A stretch of 64,000 nucleotides of DNA, from contig LVBV01000009.1 in the NCBI GenBank assembly GCA_001604565.1, forward strand, positions 1-64,000, given 5' to 3'. A model generated the notes under the pieces. It saw only the letters and a program-made list of their open reading frames with translations. It was not told the origin of the DNA and did not search any database. The position numbers and the translations under genes were made by a program. Below are positions 1-8,471 of this stretch, piece by piece (positions within the stretch are counted from its first letter, which is position 1; every line of letters begins with the position of its first letter). Source of the stretch: Puniceicoccales bacterium Verruco_01 (GTDB lineage Bacteria > Verrucomicrobiota > Verrucomicrobiia > Opitutales > Oceanipulchritudinaceae).

Positions 1-60
1 CGAAAACAAACGTGACTACTCAAAAGAAGCGGCGAAATCCGGTGTTGTTAGAGGTGGCCT
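1..60. repeat. End of a repeat/MITE-like element running off the left window edge; its tip (reverse complement AGGCCACCTCTAACAAC...GGATTTCGCCGC) resembles the ends of the element at 5193-5357
   Basis: Reverse complement of 1-60 starts AGGCCACCTCTAACAACACCGGATTTCGCCGC; the right arm of 5193-5357 reads AGGCCACCTCGAATAACTGGTTTCGTCGC. The MCP-like reading frame loses similarity at this junction. Confidence 0.55.
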
Positions 61-303
61 TTTCTTTTTCGACTCGTCGGGGGTGCGGATCAGCGTTTCG
101 ATATTGGCATATCCACGCGACAAATTATCCTTCACCTGACCGAGAATCAGGGCGCTCGGCATGTTGTCGCGCACCAGTTCCTCGGCGCGTGCCCGGATCA
201 TTCGCAGGCCAATGTAGCCTACGAAACCAACGGAAATCGTTATTAGTGATAGAATGGCGAATCCGGCAGTGATTCGCTTTGAGACGGTCCAATTATTCAT
301 CAT
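16..303 (-). pseudogene. Truncated methyl-accepting chemotaxis protein N-terminus (TM helix + 4HB-type sensor start), interrupted by a repeat element
   Basis: MNNWTVSKRITAGFAILSLITISVGFVGYIGLRMIRARAEELVRDNMPSALILGQVKDNLSRGYANIETLIRTPDES is MCP-like; the following KKKRPPLTTPDFAASFE* is encoded by the repeat sequence. Confidence 0.6.
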
Positions 304-411
304 GATTTTGGGGAGAGATTGAGCATCGTCCGGGATATGTAACTCAGTCGCTTGTGTCTATTAATTAAGGGATGTTCACGATTTATTTTGGTTTTCGTTA
401 CACACTGGCGG

Positions 412-807
412 TTACCAAACTGGCATTTTGAGAGCCTTTTTCAGCCTTTCTGAGATTCTTAAATAGCTATGATTGAAACGGCTCGATTCGTTATCGTCGA
501 TCCGGGTGAAGGCCGGGTCGAGTATCCGCAGGGCCCTGTCGTCCAAAGCGCAGTGGAGATCCGCCCAGATCCGCGCTTTTTCCCATCGCCTGAAACGCAT
601 GTAAACTGCATGCCAGTCACCGAGTTCCGCAGGCAGTGACCTCCATGGAAGATCGTTTTGGACTAGGTAAGCGACAGCGGTGAGAAAAGCCCTGTCGGTC
701 TGACGTTCGCGAGGCCCCTGTGTGTTCCGTATCTTCCGTAATGCAGGGCTGAGAACGGCCCATTGGGAGTCGCTGAGCCAGTGTTCCGGGTTTGTCGCAT
801 CCGTGAC
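412..807 (-). pseudogene. IS5-family (DUF4096-type) transposase N-terminal remnant
   Basis: VTDATNPEHWLSDSQWAVLSPALRK...RQTDRAFLTAVAYLVQNDLPWRSLPAELGDWHAVYMRFRRWEKARIWADLHCAL matches the DUF4096 pattern; no DDE catalytic part follows. Likely GTG start at 807. Confidence 0.6.
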
Positions 808-1212
808 TGTTTCTTTTGGATCCAATATGTAATGCAATGATGTCGCGCAAGACCGAGGCGAACACCTTTGGTTTGAGCGCCAGAGGGTCACACTCAGTCT
901 CTGGCGATCCGTGATTCCGGTGATTACCAAGATGGACACAGGAAAACGGTGGCAATGAGGGTAGTGAAAATGGAAGCTCGGTCATAATCGTCTGCAAGAT
1001 AAAACTCTTATTAATGTTCACTATTTTTTAGTAATTTATTGACAGTGCAAATACTACCCGCACGAAGGTATATGTGTTAACAATTATTGCGTATCGCGAA
1101 TTCTCGTCATTAATTTTGCGACAGCGGTCGATGTCGGTATGATTATAACGTCGTTTGAATATTGGCAGTCAACAGGCGGTCGAACTCGCGTCTTGCCGTG
1201 AAATCCTTACCC

Positions 1213-1478
1213 GGCTGCTGAAAAAGGCCCCTGTGCGCGCCGTCGCGTTCTATAGACGCCTTTCCGCAAGGCGGCTTTGGATAGGTTGGGCTTGCAGAGC
1301 TGCGTCCATAGCAAACGCGGCGGAAGGCGTCTTGGATCGCAACCGGAAGGGCAACCGCTCTTTGCGCCTCCTGCTGCGTTGGCGTCGCGGGTAGGGTCAT
1401 GGACCTAGCCTACGCGATGCCGCCTTGCTGGCAGACGCAAATAGCGATTGCGCACGCGCCGGGACTTTTTCAGCAGCC
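1213..1478. repeat. Long imperfect inverted-repeat (MITE-like) element, ends GGCTGCTGAAAAAG / CTTTTTCAGCAGCC
   Basis: Left arm GGCTGCTGAAAAAGGCCC...GCAAGGCGGC; reverse complement of right arm GGCTGCTGAAAAAGTCCC...GCAAGGCGGC; 14-bp identical ends, ~80-nt alignable arms. Confidence 0.65.
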
Positions 1479-2030
1479 AGCCAACGAAAAGAGGCAGACG
1501 GAGGGATCGTTTCTCCCTTTCCCGAGTCTCTTCACAAAGGTGAAGCCTGTTCCCGTCAGTTCCAGTTCGCCGGGCATCTCGAAGAGGAAAAGACCCTCTG
1601 GTGCCAGATTTGCCGCCGCCGCCGCAAAGATGTCGGCAAAGCGTGCGGAGATGAGCGCGTACGGCGGATCCGCGAAGACAAGATCGTATTTTTTTTCGTC
1701 CGTCCGCAGTGAGAAGGCGTCCGCCCGTTCCACCAGGCAGTTCGACGGTTCCGCCCCCATGCTCTTGCAGACCGCGGCGAGGTTCCTTCCGATCGCGGCG
1801 ATGCCGTTCTTGTCCAGCTCCACAAAGCGGACGGAGGCCGCGCCGCGGCTGAGCGCCTCAAGACCGTATGCGCCCGTGCCTGCGAAGAGGTCGAGAACCC
1901 TGGCGCCGGCCACCGCCGCGCCGAGGCTGGAGAAAACGGCCTGCCGCATCATGTCGGTGGCGGGCCGCACGTCGGATCGTTTCCCGGTTTCGAGCGGAAT
2001 GCCGCGCGCGATGCCTCCTGTGATTCTCAT
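1470..2030 (-). CDS. rsmD: 16S rRNA (guanine966-N2)-methyltransferase RsmD
   Basis: MRITGG.ARG, VLDLFAGTGAYGLEALSRGA, FADPPY motif. Confidence 0.92.
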   Translation of the reverse strand: MRITGGIARGIPLETGKRSDVRPATDMMRQAVFSSLGAAVAGARVLDLFAGTGAYGLEALSRGAASVRFVELDKNGIAAIGRNLAAVCKSMGAEPSNCLVERADAFSLRTDEKKYDLVFADPPYALISARFADIFAAAAANLAPEGLFLFEMPGELELTGTGFTFVKRLGKGRNDPSVCLFSLAGC

Positions 2031-2164
2031 TTTTTCTCTTTTCAGTTAAGTAACGCCTAGTTCACTCATTGACATCTGTTATACATTCACTAATGTATCT
2101 AAACGTCAAGGGGTGACGAAGGGTCTGGCCGGTTGCGGACAGGCTCCGGCATCTTTTTGCCACA

Positions 2165-3634
2165 ATGATGTCCCGCTTTTCCAGCATAATGCTCGCGGCC
2201 GGCCTGATGGTCGCGGTGGAGGCGTCGGGAGCCGAATGCGGTCTCGGCGGGGAGAACTGCGCCCCTTTGGTTTCCGGCGGAGCCCAAAGCACCTTTCTTT
2301 CCACGCGCCTTCTGGCGATTGGTCCGCTCTACGAATGGGATGCCGACGGGTCGATCGAAACGACGGCGGTGCATCCCTTCTTCGCCACGAGCTGGGATTC
2401 CACGACCGATAGCGGCTGGACGGGCGTTCTCTATCCGCTTTTCACCCGACGCCAGTATCCCGGCGGGGAGCGCTGGAACCTTCTGGAAATGGCCGTGGGG
2501 GCCGAAAGTACCTCCGAATCGGGGCATCCGGTGCGGCGTCTGGAACTCTGGCCCTTCTACTGGCATTACGACAACGGCGTGCGCGAGGAATCCTACGACG
2601 CCGTGTTTCCTCTGGCCGGGACTGTGAGGAACCACCTCTTTTGCAAGAGGATCGACTGGTTCCTCTTCCCCGCGTTCCTGAGACTGGAAAAAGGCGACCA
2701 TCGCGACACGTACCTTCCCTTCCCCTTCTTCCGTTACCGGACGGGCGGAGGTGCCTCGGGCGCGGCGTTCTGGCCTCTCGGCGGCCATTTTGAACAGAAG
2801 GGGGAGAATGCCTCGTCGGAGACCTTCGCCCTCTGGCCGATCTTTTACGACGACGTGCGGACGATTCCCGAGCGCCGGGGCGGCGGGCAGTACCGCACCC
2901 TCGGCGTCCTGCCCCTCTACGCGCAGGAGACCGCACCGGGGCTCACGAGCCGCACCTTCCTCTGGCCCTTCTTCGGCTACACGACCGAGGCGGCGCCCCG
3001 CCCGGAGTATTCGGAAATCCGCTGGCTCTATCCGCTCGTCGTCACCGGCAGCGGCAAGGAAAAGAGCGTCCGCCGCTTCCTGCCCCTCTACACGCACGAG
3101 GAAAAGACCGGCTACCGCAAGAGCTGGTACCTCTGGCCGCTCTTGAAGCGCGAGGACAGCCGTGTGACGAGTGTGGACGTGCACAAGGACCACCTCCTTT
3201 ACTTCCTTTACAAGAATGAGGTGCAGACCTCTCTGGGAACGGACTTCAAGGCCCGCAAAACGCAGGTTTGGCCGCTCTTCGGCTACGTGAACGACGGCAA
3301 GGGCAAAAGGCAGTTGCAGGTGCTGAACCTCTTTGAGCCGATCTTCGGCGGCAACGAGCAGATCCGGAAAACCTGGACGCCGCTCTTTGCGATCTACCGC
3401 GAGGAAGAAGCCTCTGACGAGCTTCGCCGAAGTCTTCTCTGGAATCTGGTCCTCTACGACCGCAACGGGAAGCGTTGGGACTTTTCCGTGGGGCCCTTCT
3501 TCCGCCGCACGAAAGGGGAGGGCGGCAGTTCGTGGAGCGTTGCAAGAGGCCTGATTTCGCGGGAGAATGACGACGAGGGTGCGCACTGGAGCGCCCTATG
3601 GGGTCTTTTCGGGACGAAAGGCGGAAAGAAATGA
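2165..3634 (+). CDS. Hypothetical secreted protein with many [LFV]WP[LF][FY]-type repeats; overlaps mlaE start by ATGA
   Basis: Signal-like N-terminus; recurring LYPLF, LWPFY, FWPLG, LWPIF, LWPFFGY, LYPLV, LWPLL, VWPLFGY, WTPLF motifs; TGA 3632-3634 overlaps ATG 3631. Confidence 0.8.
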   Translation: MMSRFSSIMLAAGLMVAVEASGAECGLGGENCAPLVSGGAQSTFLSTRLLAIGPLYEWDADGSIETTAVHPFFATSWDSTTDSGWTGVLYPLFTRRQYPGGERWNLLEMAVGAESTSESGHPVRRLELWPFYWHYDNGVREESYDAVFPLAGTVRNHLFCKRIDWFLFPAFLRLEKGDHRDTYLPFPFFRYRTGGGASGAAFWPLGGHFEQKGENASSETFALWPIFYDDVRTIPERRGGGQYRTLGVLPLYAQETAPGLTSRTFLWPFFGYTTEAAPRPEYSEIRWLYPLVVTGSGKEKSVRRFLPLYTHEEKTGYRKSWYLWPLLKREDSRVTSVDVHKDHLLYFLYKNEVQTSLGTDFKARKTQVWPLFGYVNDGKGKRQLQVLNLFEPIFGGNEQIRKTWTPLFAIYREEEASDELRRSLLWNLVLYDRNGKRWDFSVGPFFRRTKGEGGSSWSVARGLISRENDDEGAHWSALWGLFGTKGGKK

Positions 3635-4395
3635 TCCAATTTTTCAAGAACTTCCTTGAGGTCACTGGCTTCACGCTGGTCATGACGGTCCGGGCGATCC
3701 GCGAGATTCCTGCGATCCGCATCCGGCCTGTGCGCCTGGTGGACCAGTGCCTCTTCATGGGCAACGCCACGGTGGGCCTCGTGATCCTGTTAAGCTTCGC
3801 GATCGGCGCGGTGCTGGCCCTCCAGACGGGCTATTCGATGCGGGACCTCGGCGTCACCGAGTACATCGGCAGCATCGTGGGTCTTTCCATGGTGCGGGAA
3901 CTGGGCCCTGTGATGACGGCGATCCTCGTCGTGGGCCGCATTGGCAGCGCCACGACGGCGGAGATTTCCTCCATGCGCGTGTACCGGGAGATCGACGCCC
4001 TCCAGACGATGAACATCCCGCCGGAGCGGCTCCTCGTGGCGCCGAGGCTTCTGGCCATCGCGCTCATCATGCCGTTCCTGACGCTCATCTCCATCGTCGC
4101 GGGCTGGGCGGGCGGCGCGGTGGTGGCCGCAAATGTGAGCTGGATCCACCTCTCGCAGATGGCCTACTTCGAGAAGCTCGTCCATTTCGTGAACAACAGC
4201 GCCGTGTGGCAGGGCGTCATCAAGGGCGAGTTCTTCGGCATCAGCGTGATCCTCATCTGCTGCGCGATAGGCCTGCGCGCCTCGGGCGGACCGCGCCAGA
4301 TCGGCGAGGCGGTCACGAAGGCCGTCGTCGTCTCCATCATCTTCATCCTCTTCACGGATTACTTCGTGACGGACGTACTCCTCTCCATCCTATGA
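3631..4395 (+). CDS. mlaE: MlaE/YrbE family ABC transporter permease
   Basis: MIQFFKNFLEVTGFTLVMTVRAIREIP..., GYSMRDLGVTEYIGSIVGLSMVRELGPVMTAILVVGRIGSATTAEISSMRV, typical MlaE core. Confidence 0.9.
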   Translation: MIQFFKNFLEVTGFTLVMTVRAIREIPAIRIRPVRLVDQCLFMGNATVGLVILLSFAIGAVLALQTGYSMRDLGVTEYIGSIVGLSMVRELGPVMTAILVVGRIGSATTAEISSMRVYREIDALQTMNIPPERLLVAPRLLAIALIMPFLTLISIVAGWAGGAVVAANVSWIHLSQMAYFEKLVHFVNNSAVWQGVIKGEFFGISVILICCAIGLRASGGPRQIGEAVTKAVVVSIIFILFTDYFVTDVLLSIL

Positions 4396-5192
4396 GCGCA
4401 CTGGAAAACAGCGTGAGGCTCGTCCCCGTCCGCGTGGACGTGGAGAACCTGAAAAAGAGCTTCGGGGACAAGGTAGTCCTCGCGGGCGTGAGCTTTTCCG
4501 TGAAGCCGGGGGAGATCTACGCCATCATGGGGCCCTCGGGCAGCGGCAAGAGCGTGTTACTGCGCCACATCATCGGCCTTCTCGCTCCGGATTCGGGCCG
4601 CGTCCTCATCGAGGGCGCCGACGCCTCCGATCCCGAAACGCACCGCAGGTTCGTGACGGCGATCGTCTTTCAGGACGGCGCGCTCTTCAATTCCATGAGC
4701 GTGTACGAGAACCTCGCGCTCTATCCGCGCGAGCACCGCATCGCGGACCGCAAAACGATCGACGCGCGGATCAGGGACGTGCTGGCCCTTCTTTCCCTTC
4801 AGGGAGCGGAAAAGCTCATGCCGAGCGAACTTTCCGGCGGCATGAAGAAGCGCGTGGCCGTGGCGCGGGCTCTCATGATGCAGCCGCAGCTTCTTTTGTA
4901 CGACGAGCCGACGAGCGAGCTCGACCCGGAGCTCGGCGCCGCGACGGCGGAACTCATCGCCGCGGTGAGCGCCGCGACGGGCCTGACGAGCATCGTGGTG
5001 ACGCACGACCGGGAACTGGCGCGCGGCATCGCGGGGCGCGTGGCGCTCCTCAAGAACGGGCGCATCGCCTACGAGGGCACGCCCGCCGGGCTCGAATCCT
5101 CTCCGGAAGCCGAGGTGCAGGCTTTCCTGCACCCCACGATCGACATTTCCAATCCGAGATTCCGCCGCAACGCACAGGCGGAGAACGAATGA
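4392..5192 (+). CDS. mlaF: MlaF-type ABC transporter ATP-binding protein
   Basis: Walker [15 protein letters not shown], signature LSGGMKKRVAVARAL, Walker B LLLYDEPTSELDP; ATGA overlap with mlaE. Confidence 0.9.
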   Translation: MSALENSVRLVPVRVDVENLKKSFGDKVVLAGVSFSVKPGEIYAIMGPSGSGKSVLLRHIIGLLAPDSGRVLIEGADASDPETHRRFVTAIVFQDGALFNSMSVYENLALYPREHRIADRKTIDARIRDVLALLSLQGAEKLMPSELSGGMKKRVAVARALMMQPQLLLYDEPTSELDPELGAATAELIAAVSAATGLTSIVVTHDRELARGIAGRVALLKNGRIAYEGTPAGLESSPEAEVQAFLHPTIDISNPRFRRNAQAENE

Positions 5193-5357
5193 AGGCCACC
5201 TCGAAAAACTTTGATTTCTGCTGCGAACGAGCCTTGCGGCGTCTGGCTTCGTTTCAGAAGTTCGTTGTATTTCATCCAATACTACTCGCTTCCGAAGCCT
5301 TGCCATCCATCCGCAAATTCTCGTTCTCGCGACGAAACCAGTTATTCGAGGTGGCCT
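5193..5357. repeat. 165-bp MITE-like palindromic element with perfect 13-bp terminal inverted repeats AGGCCACCTCGAA / TTCGAGGTGGCCT
   Basis: Direct reading; arms remain alignable inward (AGGCCACCTCGAAAAACT / AGGCCACCTCGAATAACT; GCGAACGAG / GCGAGAACGAG; GGCTTCG / CGAAGCC). Confidence 0.75.
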
Positions 5358-5386
5358 GAACCATTTCAAGCGAAAGAGGGACAACA

Positions 5387-6373
5387 ATGAAGGATCGTCT
5401 GAACGCAGTCAGGGTGGGACTCTTTTTCATCCTGGGCCTGGCACTCACCTACGCGGTGTTCCTGTCGCTCGGTCGCAGGGACCTTAGCGACAAAACCGGT
5501 TATCGCGTGAGCGCGCTCTTCAACGACATGAGCACGCTTTCGCCCAACAACGACGTGCGCCTGGCGGGCGTCAAGATCGGCAGGGTCGTGGAGACCACGA
5601 TTCAGGACGGCAAGGGCCTTGCCGTGATGCTGATCGACAGCAAATACAACAACATCCCCGCGGACAGCGTCGCCACGATCTCGATGGGCAACCTCCTCGG
5701 GAGCAACTTTGTCTCGGTCGAGTGGGGAAACCCGCAGAACGGCATCCTGAAGGAGGGCGGCAGGCTCTCCACCAAGCCCACGGCCTCGATCGGCGCGGTG
5801 CTCGCCCAGCTTGATTCCCTCGGTCGCAAGTTGAACGTGGCGGCGGACAGCTTTGCCACGATCGGCGAGGGCCCGGCGAACCTTTTCCAGAAGCTGAACG
5901 ACCTGATCGACGCCAACAGCGCCAAGATCAACCAGTCCATCGACAACATCGCCGCCATCACGCAGGACATCCGCGACGGCAAGGGGACGGTGGGCAAGCT
6001 CATCGAAAGCAACGAGGCGCACGACCGCATCGTCGCCGCCGTGGACGAGATCCGCGCCGCCGCCGCCGACGCACGGACGATGATTGGCAGCGCCAGCGCC
6101 ACGCTGGAGGGCATCCGCAAGGGTGACGGCGTGGCCGGCAAACTCCTCTACGACAAGGAGATGGCCGACAAGCTGACCCAGATCGTCAACAACCTCGGCG
6201 AATTCTCGGCCAAGCTCAACAGCGACAAGGGCACCCTCGGCAAGCTCGCGAACGACGACGAGCTCTACCGGCAGCTTCGCGCACTGCTTTCCGAGGCGCA
6301 GCAGTCCCTCGGCAGCATGAGCGACTCCGGCCCGATCTCCGCCGTCGGCGCCGCCGCCAACGGGCTCTTTTAG
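5387..6373 (+). CDS. mlaD: MlaD/MCE-domain protein
   Basis: VGLFFILGLALTYAVFLSLGR...GYRVSALFNDMSTLSPNNDVRLAGVKIGRV MCE domain; low-complexity coiled-coil C-terminal part. Confidence 0.88.
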   Translation: MKDRLNAVRVGLFFILGLALTYAVFLSLGRRDLSDKTGYRVSALFNDMSTLSPNNDVRLAGVKIGRVVETTIQDGKGLAVMLIDSKYNNIPADSVATISMGNLLGSNFVSVEWGNPQNGILKEGGRLSTKPTASIGAVLAQLDSLGRKLNVAADSFATIGEGPANLFQKLNDLIDANSAKINQSIDNIAAITQDIRDGKGTVGKLIESNEAHDRIVAAVDEIRAAAADARTMIGSASATLEGIRKGDGVAGKLLYDKEMADKLTQIVNNLGEFSAKLNSDKGTLGKLANDDELYRQLRALLSEAQQSLGSMSDSGPISAVGAAANGLF

Positions 6374-6402
6374 CAGGAGGTGCTTCGTTTCCTTTTTCGC
6401 AA

Positions 6403-6430
6403 GCGCCCCGGTCCGGCTGGATCGGGGCGC
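6403..6430 (+). terminator. Putative terminator hairpin after mlaD
   Basis: GCGCCCCGGTCC-GGCT-GGATCGGGGCGC. Confidence 0.55.
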
Positions 6431-6489
6431 CGCTTTGTACGGCGGTCAGCCCATGCAGTCTCGAAAACTGTCTCCGAGAGCAGTCGCTT

Positions 6490-7014
6490 TTATTCTTTTT
6501 CCGGAACGAGCTTTTTCTTTCGACGCAATTCGGATACCTGCTTGACCTGATTCGCGATGAAAGTTGCGGCAACGCCTATGATCGTCGTTGAGAAAATGGT
6601 AACGCCTGCTGCGGTGTGTCCCGTATAGGAAAGAAAGAAGCCACAGGAGATGAGAAGAATGGTCAGGATGAAGGCGAACAGTTGTCCTCGGTTGCTTTGT
6701 TTTTGCTGAGAACCAACGACTGTCTTTTCCAAGGTCATGCGATGCTCCTGCTGTCTTTCGGTCATCGAAATGATGCGTTCCGCAAGGCCGGGTACGACCC
6801 TGTTGTAGTCTTCCAATGTTTCTGGAGGCGGAAGTGGGCCAAAAAATGTCTTGTGCACCTCCACGGAAGCGGATGAACAATTGGAAAAAATTTCTTTAAA
6901 CAGTTCCTTGCGTTCTGAATCAGACAACTGCTTCAGCGCCGGGATCTTGCTTATTATTCGCCTTTCAATGTTTTGAGGCAAGGAATCCACCTTTTCGTCG
7001 GGCGTGTCTCCCAT
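6490..7014 (-). CDS. DUF2335-like membrane protein
   Basis: FFGPLPPPETLEDYNRVVPGLAERIISMTERQQEHRMTLEK plus two C-terminal TM segments. Confidence 0.7.
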   Translation of the reverse strand: MGDTPDEKVDSLPQNIERRIISKIPALKQLSDSERKELFKEIFSNCSSASVEVHKTFFGPLPPPETLEDYNRVVPGLAERIISMTERQQEHRMTLEKTVVGSQQKQSNRGQLFAFILTILLISCGFFLSYTGHTAAGVTIFSTTIIGVAATFIANQVKQVSELRRKKKLVPEKE

Positions 7015-7022
7015 AAAGTGCC

Positions 7023-7253
7023 TTATTTGAAATCGATCACCATCTGGGAAGGATGATCACGATGAACGGTGTTGATTGCTCCACGGAAATCTTCTCCGAC
7101 GGCGAGCAAATCCGAGCGTAGGGCACGCTCATCAGCAGCTTCCGCGCTCTTGCTGAAATTGTAGCGGTAAGTATCGCCTGCGAGGTTGAATGCAGACGCA
7201 GCTCCGCTCAGGAAGGATGATTTGGTCACGAGAAATGTGGAATAATCGCTCAT
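7023..7253 (-). CDS. Hypothetical small protein (76 aa) upstream of the DUF2335 gene
   Basis: MSDYSTFLVTKSSFLSGAASAFNLAGDTYRYNFSKSAEAADERALRSDLLAVGEDFRGAINTVHRD...; ATG at 7251-7253; ends 8 nt before the DUF2335 start. Confidence 0.55.
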   Translation of the reverse strand: MSDYSTFLVTKSSFLSGAASAFNLAGDTYRYNFSKSAEAADERALRSDLLAVGEDFRGAINTVHRDHPSQMVIDFK

Positions 7254-7326
7254 AGTATGTCCTGCATGTCTTTGAGACGTGTGCTTACCAAATCCTTTCA
7301 AATATATCGGGAAAACCTGTCGGATT

Positions 7327-8367
7327 TCAAGTATTCGTATTTCTGTGTCGGTGCAGCCTGCGGTGCAGGGCGCGGAAGCTGTCGTAGCTCATTTTGAGCT
7401 TCTCCGCGGCCTGCGCCTGTGTCGCGCCGCCCGCAAGGGCTTCTTCGAGGGCGGTTCTCTCCAGGAATTCCCGCGCGGCTTCGAGGCCCTCGTTCTTCAG
7501 GACCTCCGCGAGCGCTGGAAAAGGGGATTCCGCCTGTCGAAGCGGGGTGGGGGTCCTGCGCCAGGGCTCGCTAAGGGGTTTGAGGTCGATCGTGTCCAGC
7601 TGCCTGCCACCGGAGCGGTACACGGCCCGCTCCACGGCGTTCTTGAGTTCGCGGACGTTCCCGGGCCACTGGTGGCGTTCCAGGGTGGCCATCGCCTCCT
7701 CGCCGATCTCGGGCGCCGCCTCCATGCCCAGTTCCATCGCCATCTTCTCGGCAAAATGGCGCGCGAGAATCGGCACGTCGCCGTGGCGCTCGCGCAGCGG
7801 CGGCAGATGAAGCACCTCGAAGGAGAGCCGGTCCAGCAAATCCTCCTTGAAGCGGCCCTCCGCCGCAAGGACCGAGAGGTCGGAATTCGTCGCGCCCACG
7901 ATGCGGACGTCCACGGACACCGCCTCCGTCCCGCCAACGCGCTCGAAGATCCCGTACTCGGTGACGCGCAGGATCTTTTCCTGTGCTGCCAGTGGCGTCA
8001 GGCCCAGTTCGTCGAGAAAGAGCGTCCCACCATCCGCCAGTTCAAAGCGTCCCTTGCGCCGCTTTCCCGCCCCGGTGAAGGCGCCCTCCTCGTGGCCGAA
8101 GAGTTCGCTCTCGATCAGTCCCGGGGAGAGGGCCGCGGAGTTGAGGGAGACGAGAGGCCCTTGCCAGCGTTTGGAAAGGTAGTGGAGCCGCGCCGCAGCC
8201 AGCTCCTTGCCCGTGCCGCGCTCGCCAATAAGCAGCACCGGCCTCTCCACCGGTGCCACCGCGGCCAGAGCCGACTGGAACTCAAGGAATGCGTCGGAGC
8301 GCCCGATCGCCTCCGGCAGGCGGCGCGCGGGTCCTTCGTCGGGAAAATCTCCGGCCTGATTCACCAT
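7327..8367 (-). CDS. pspF: PspF-like sigma-54-dependent activator (AAA+ and HTH, no receiver domain)
   Basis: GERGTGKELAAARLHYLS, GAFTGA loop, DGGTLFLDELG, C-terminal HTH QAQAAEKLKMSYDSFRALHRRL; divergent from pspA. Confidence 0.88.
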   Translation of the reverse strand: MVNQAGDFPDEGPARRLPEAIGRSDAFLEFQSALAAVAPVERPVLLIGERGTGKELAAARLHYLSKRWQGPLVSLNSAALSPGLIESELFGHEEGAFTGAGKRRKGRFELADGGTLFLDELGLTPLAAQEKILRVTEYGIFERVGGTEAVSVDVRIVGATNSDLSVLAAEGRFKEDLLDRLSFEVLHLPPLRERHGDVPILARHFAEKMAMELGMEAAPEIGEEAMATLERHQWPGNVRELKNAVERAVYRSGGRQLDTIDLKPLSEPWRRTPTPLRQAESPFPALAEVLKNEGLEAAREFLERTALEEALAGGATQAQAAEKLKMSYDSFRALHRRLHRHRNTNT

Positions 8368-8378
8368 TTCAGGTGAAT
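8359..8378. promoter_or_regulatory. Perfect 7-bp inverted repeat ATTCACC-N6-GGTGAAT overlapping the pspF start codon
   Basis: Direct reading; pspF CAT at 8365-8367. Confidence 0.35.
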
Positions 8379-8471
8379 TACACTGGTCAATTTAACCAAT
8401 TTTGCAATCGGCAACGCATCGCGAATCTACATCTCGTTCAATTGCAATGATTAGCATGACCGGAACCGCTC

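Noticed and set aside
2099-3586. 495-aa minus-strand ORF
   Set aside because: Antisense to the LWPLF-repeat gene; His/Arg/Val-rich shadow composition.
3747-4391. N-terminal extension of the MlaF ORF
   Set aside because: Out-of-frame read through mlaE; true start is the ATGA-overlapping ATG at 4392.
7279-8376. 365-aa plus-strand ORF
   Set aside because: Antisense shadow of pspF.
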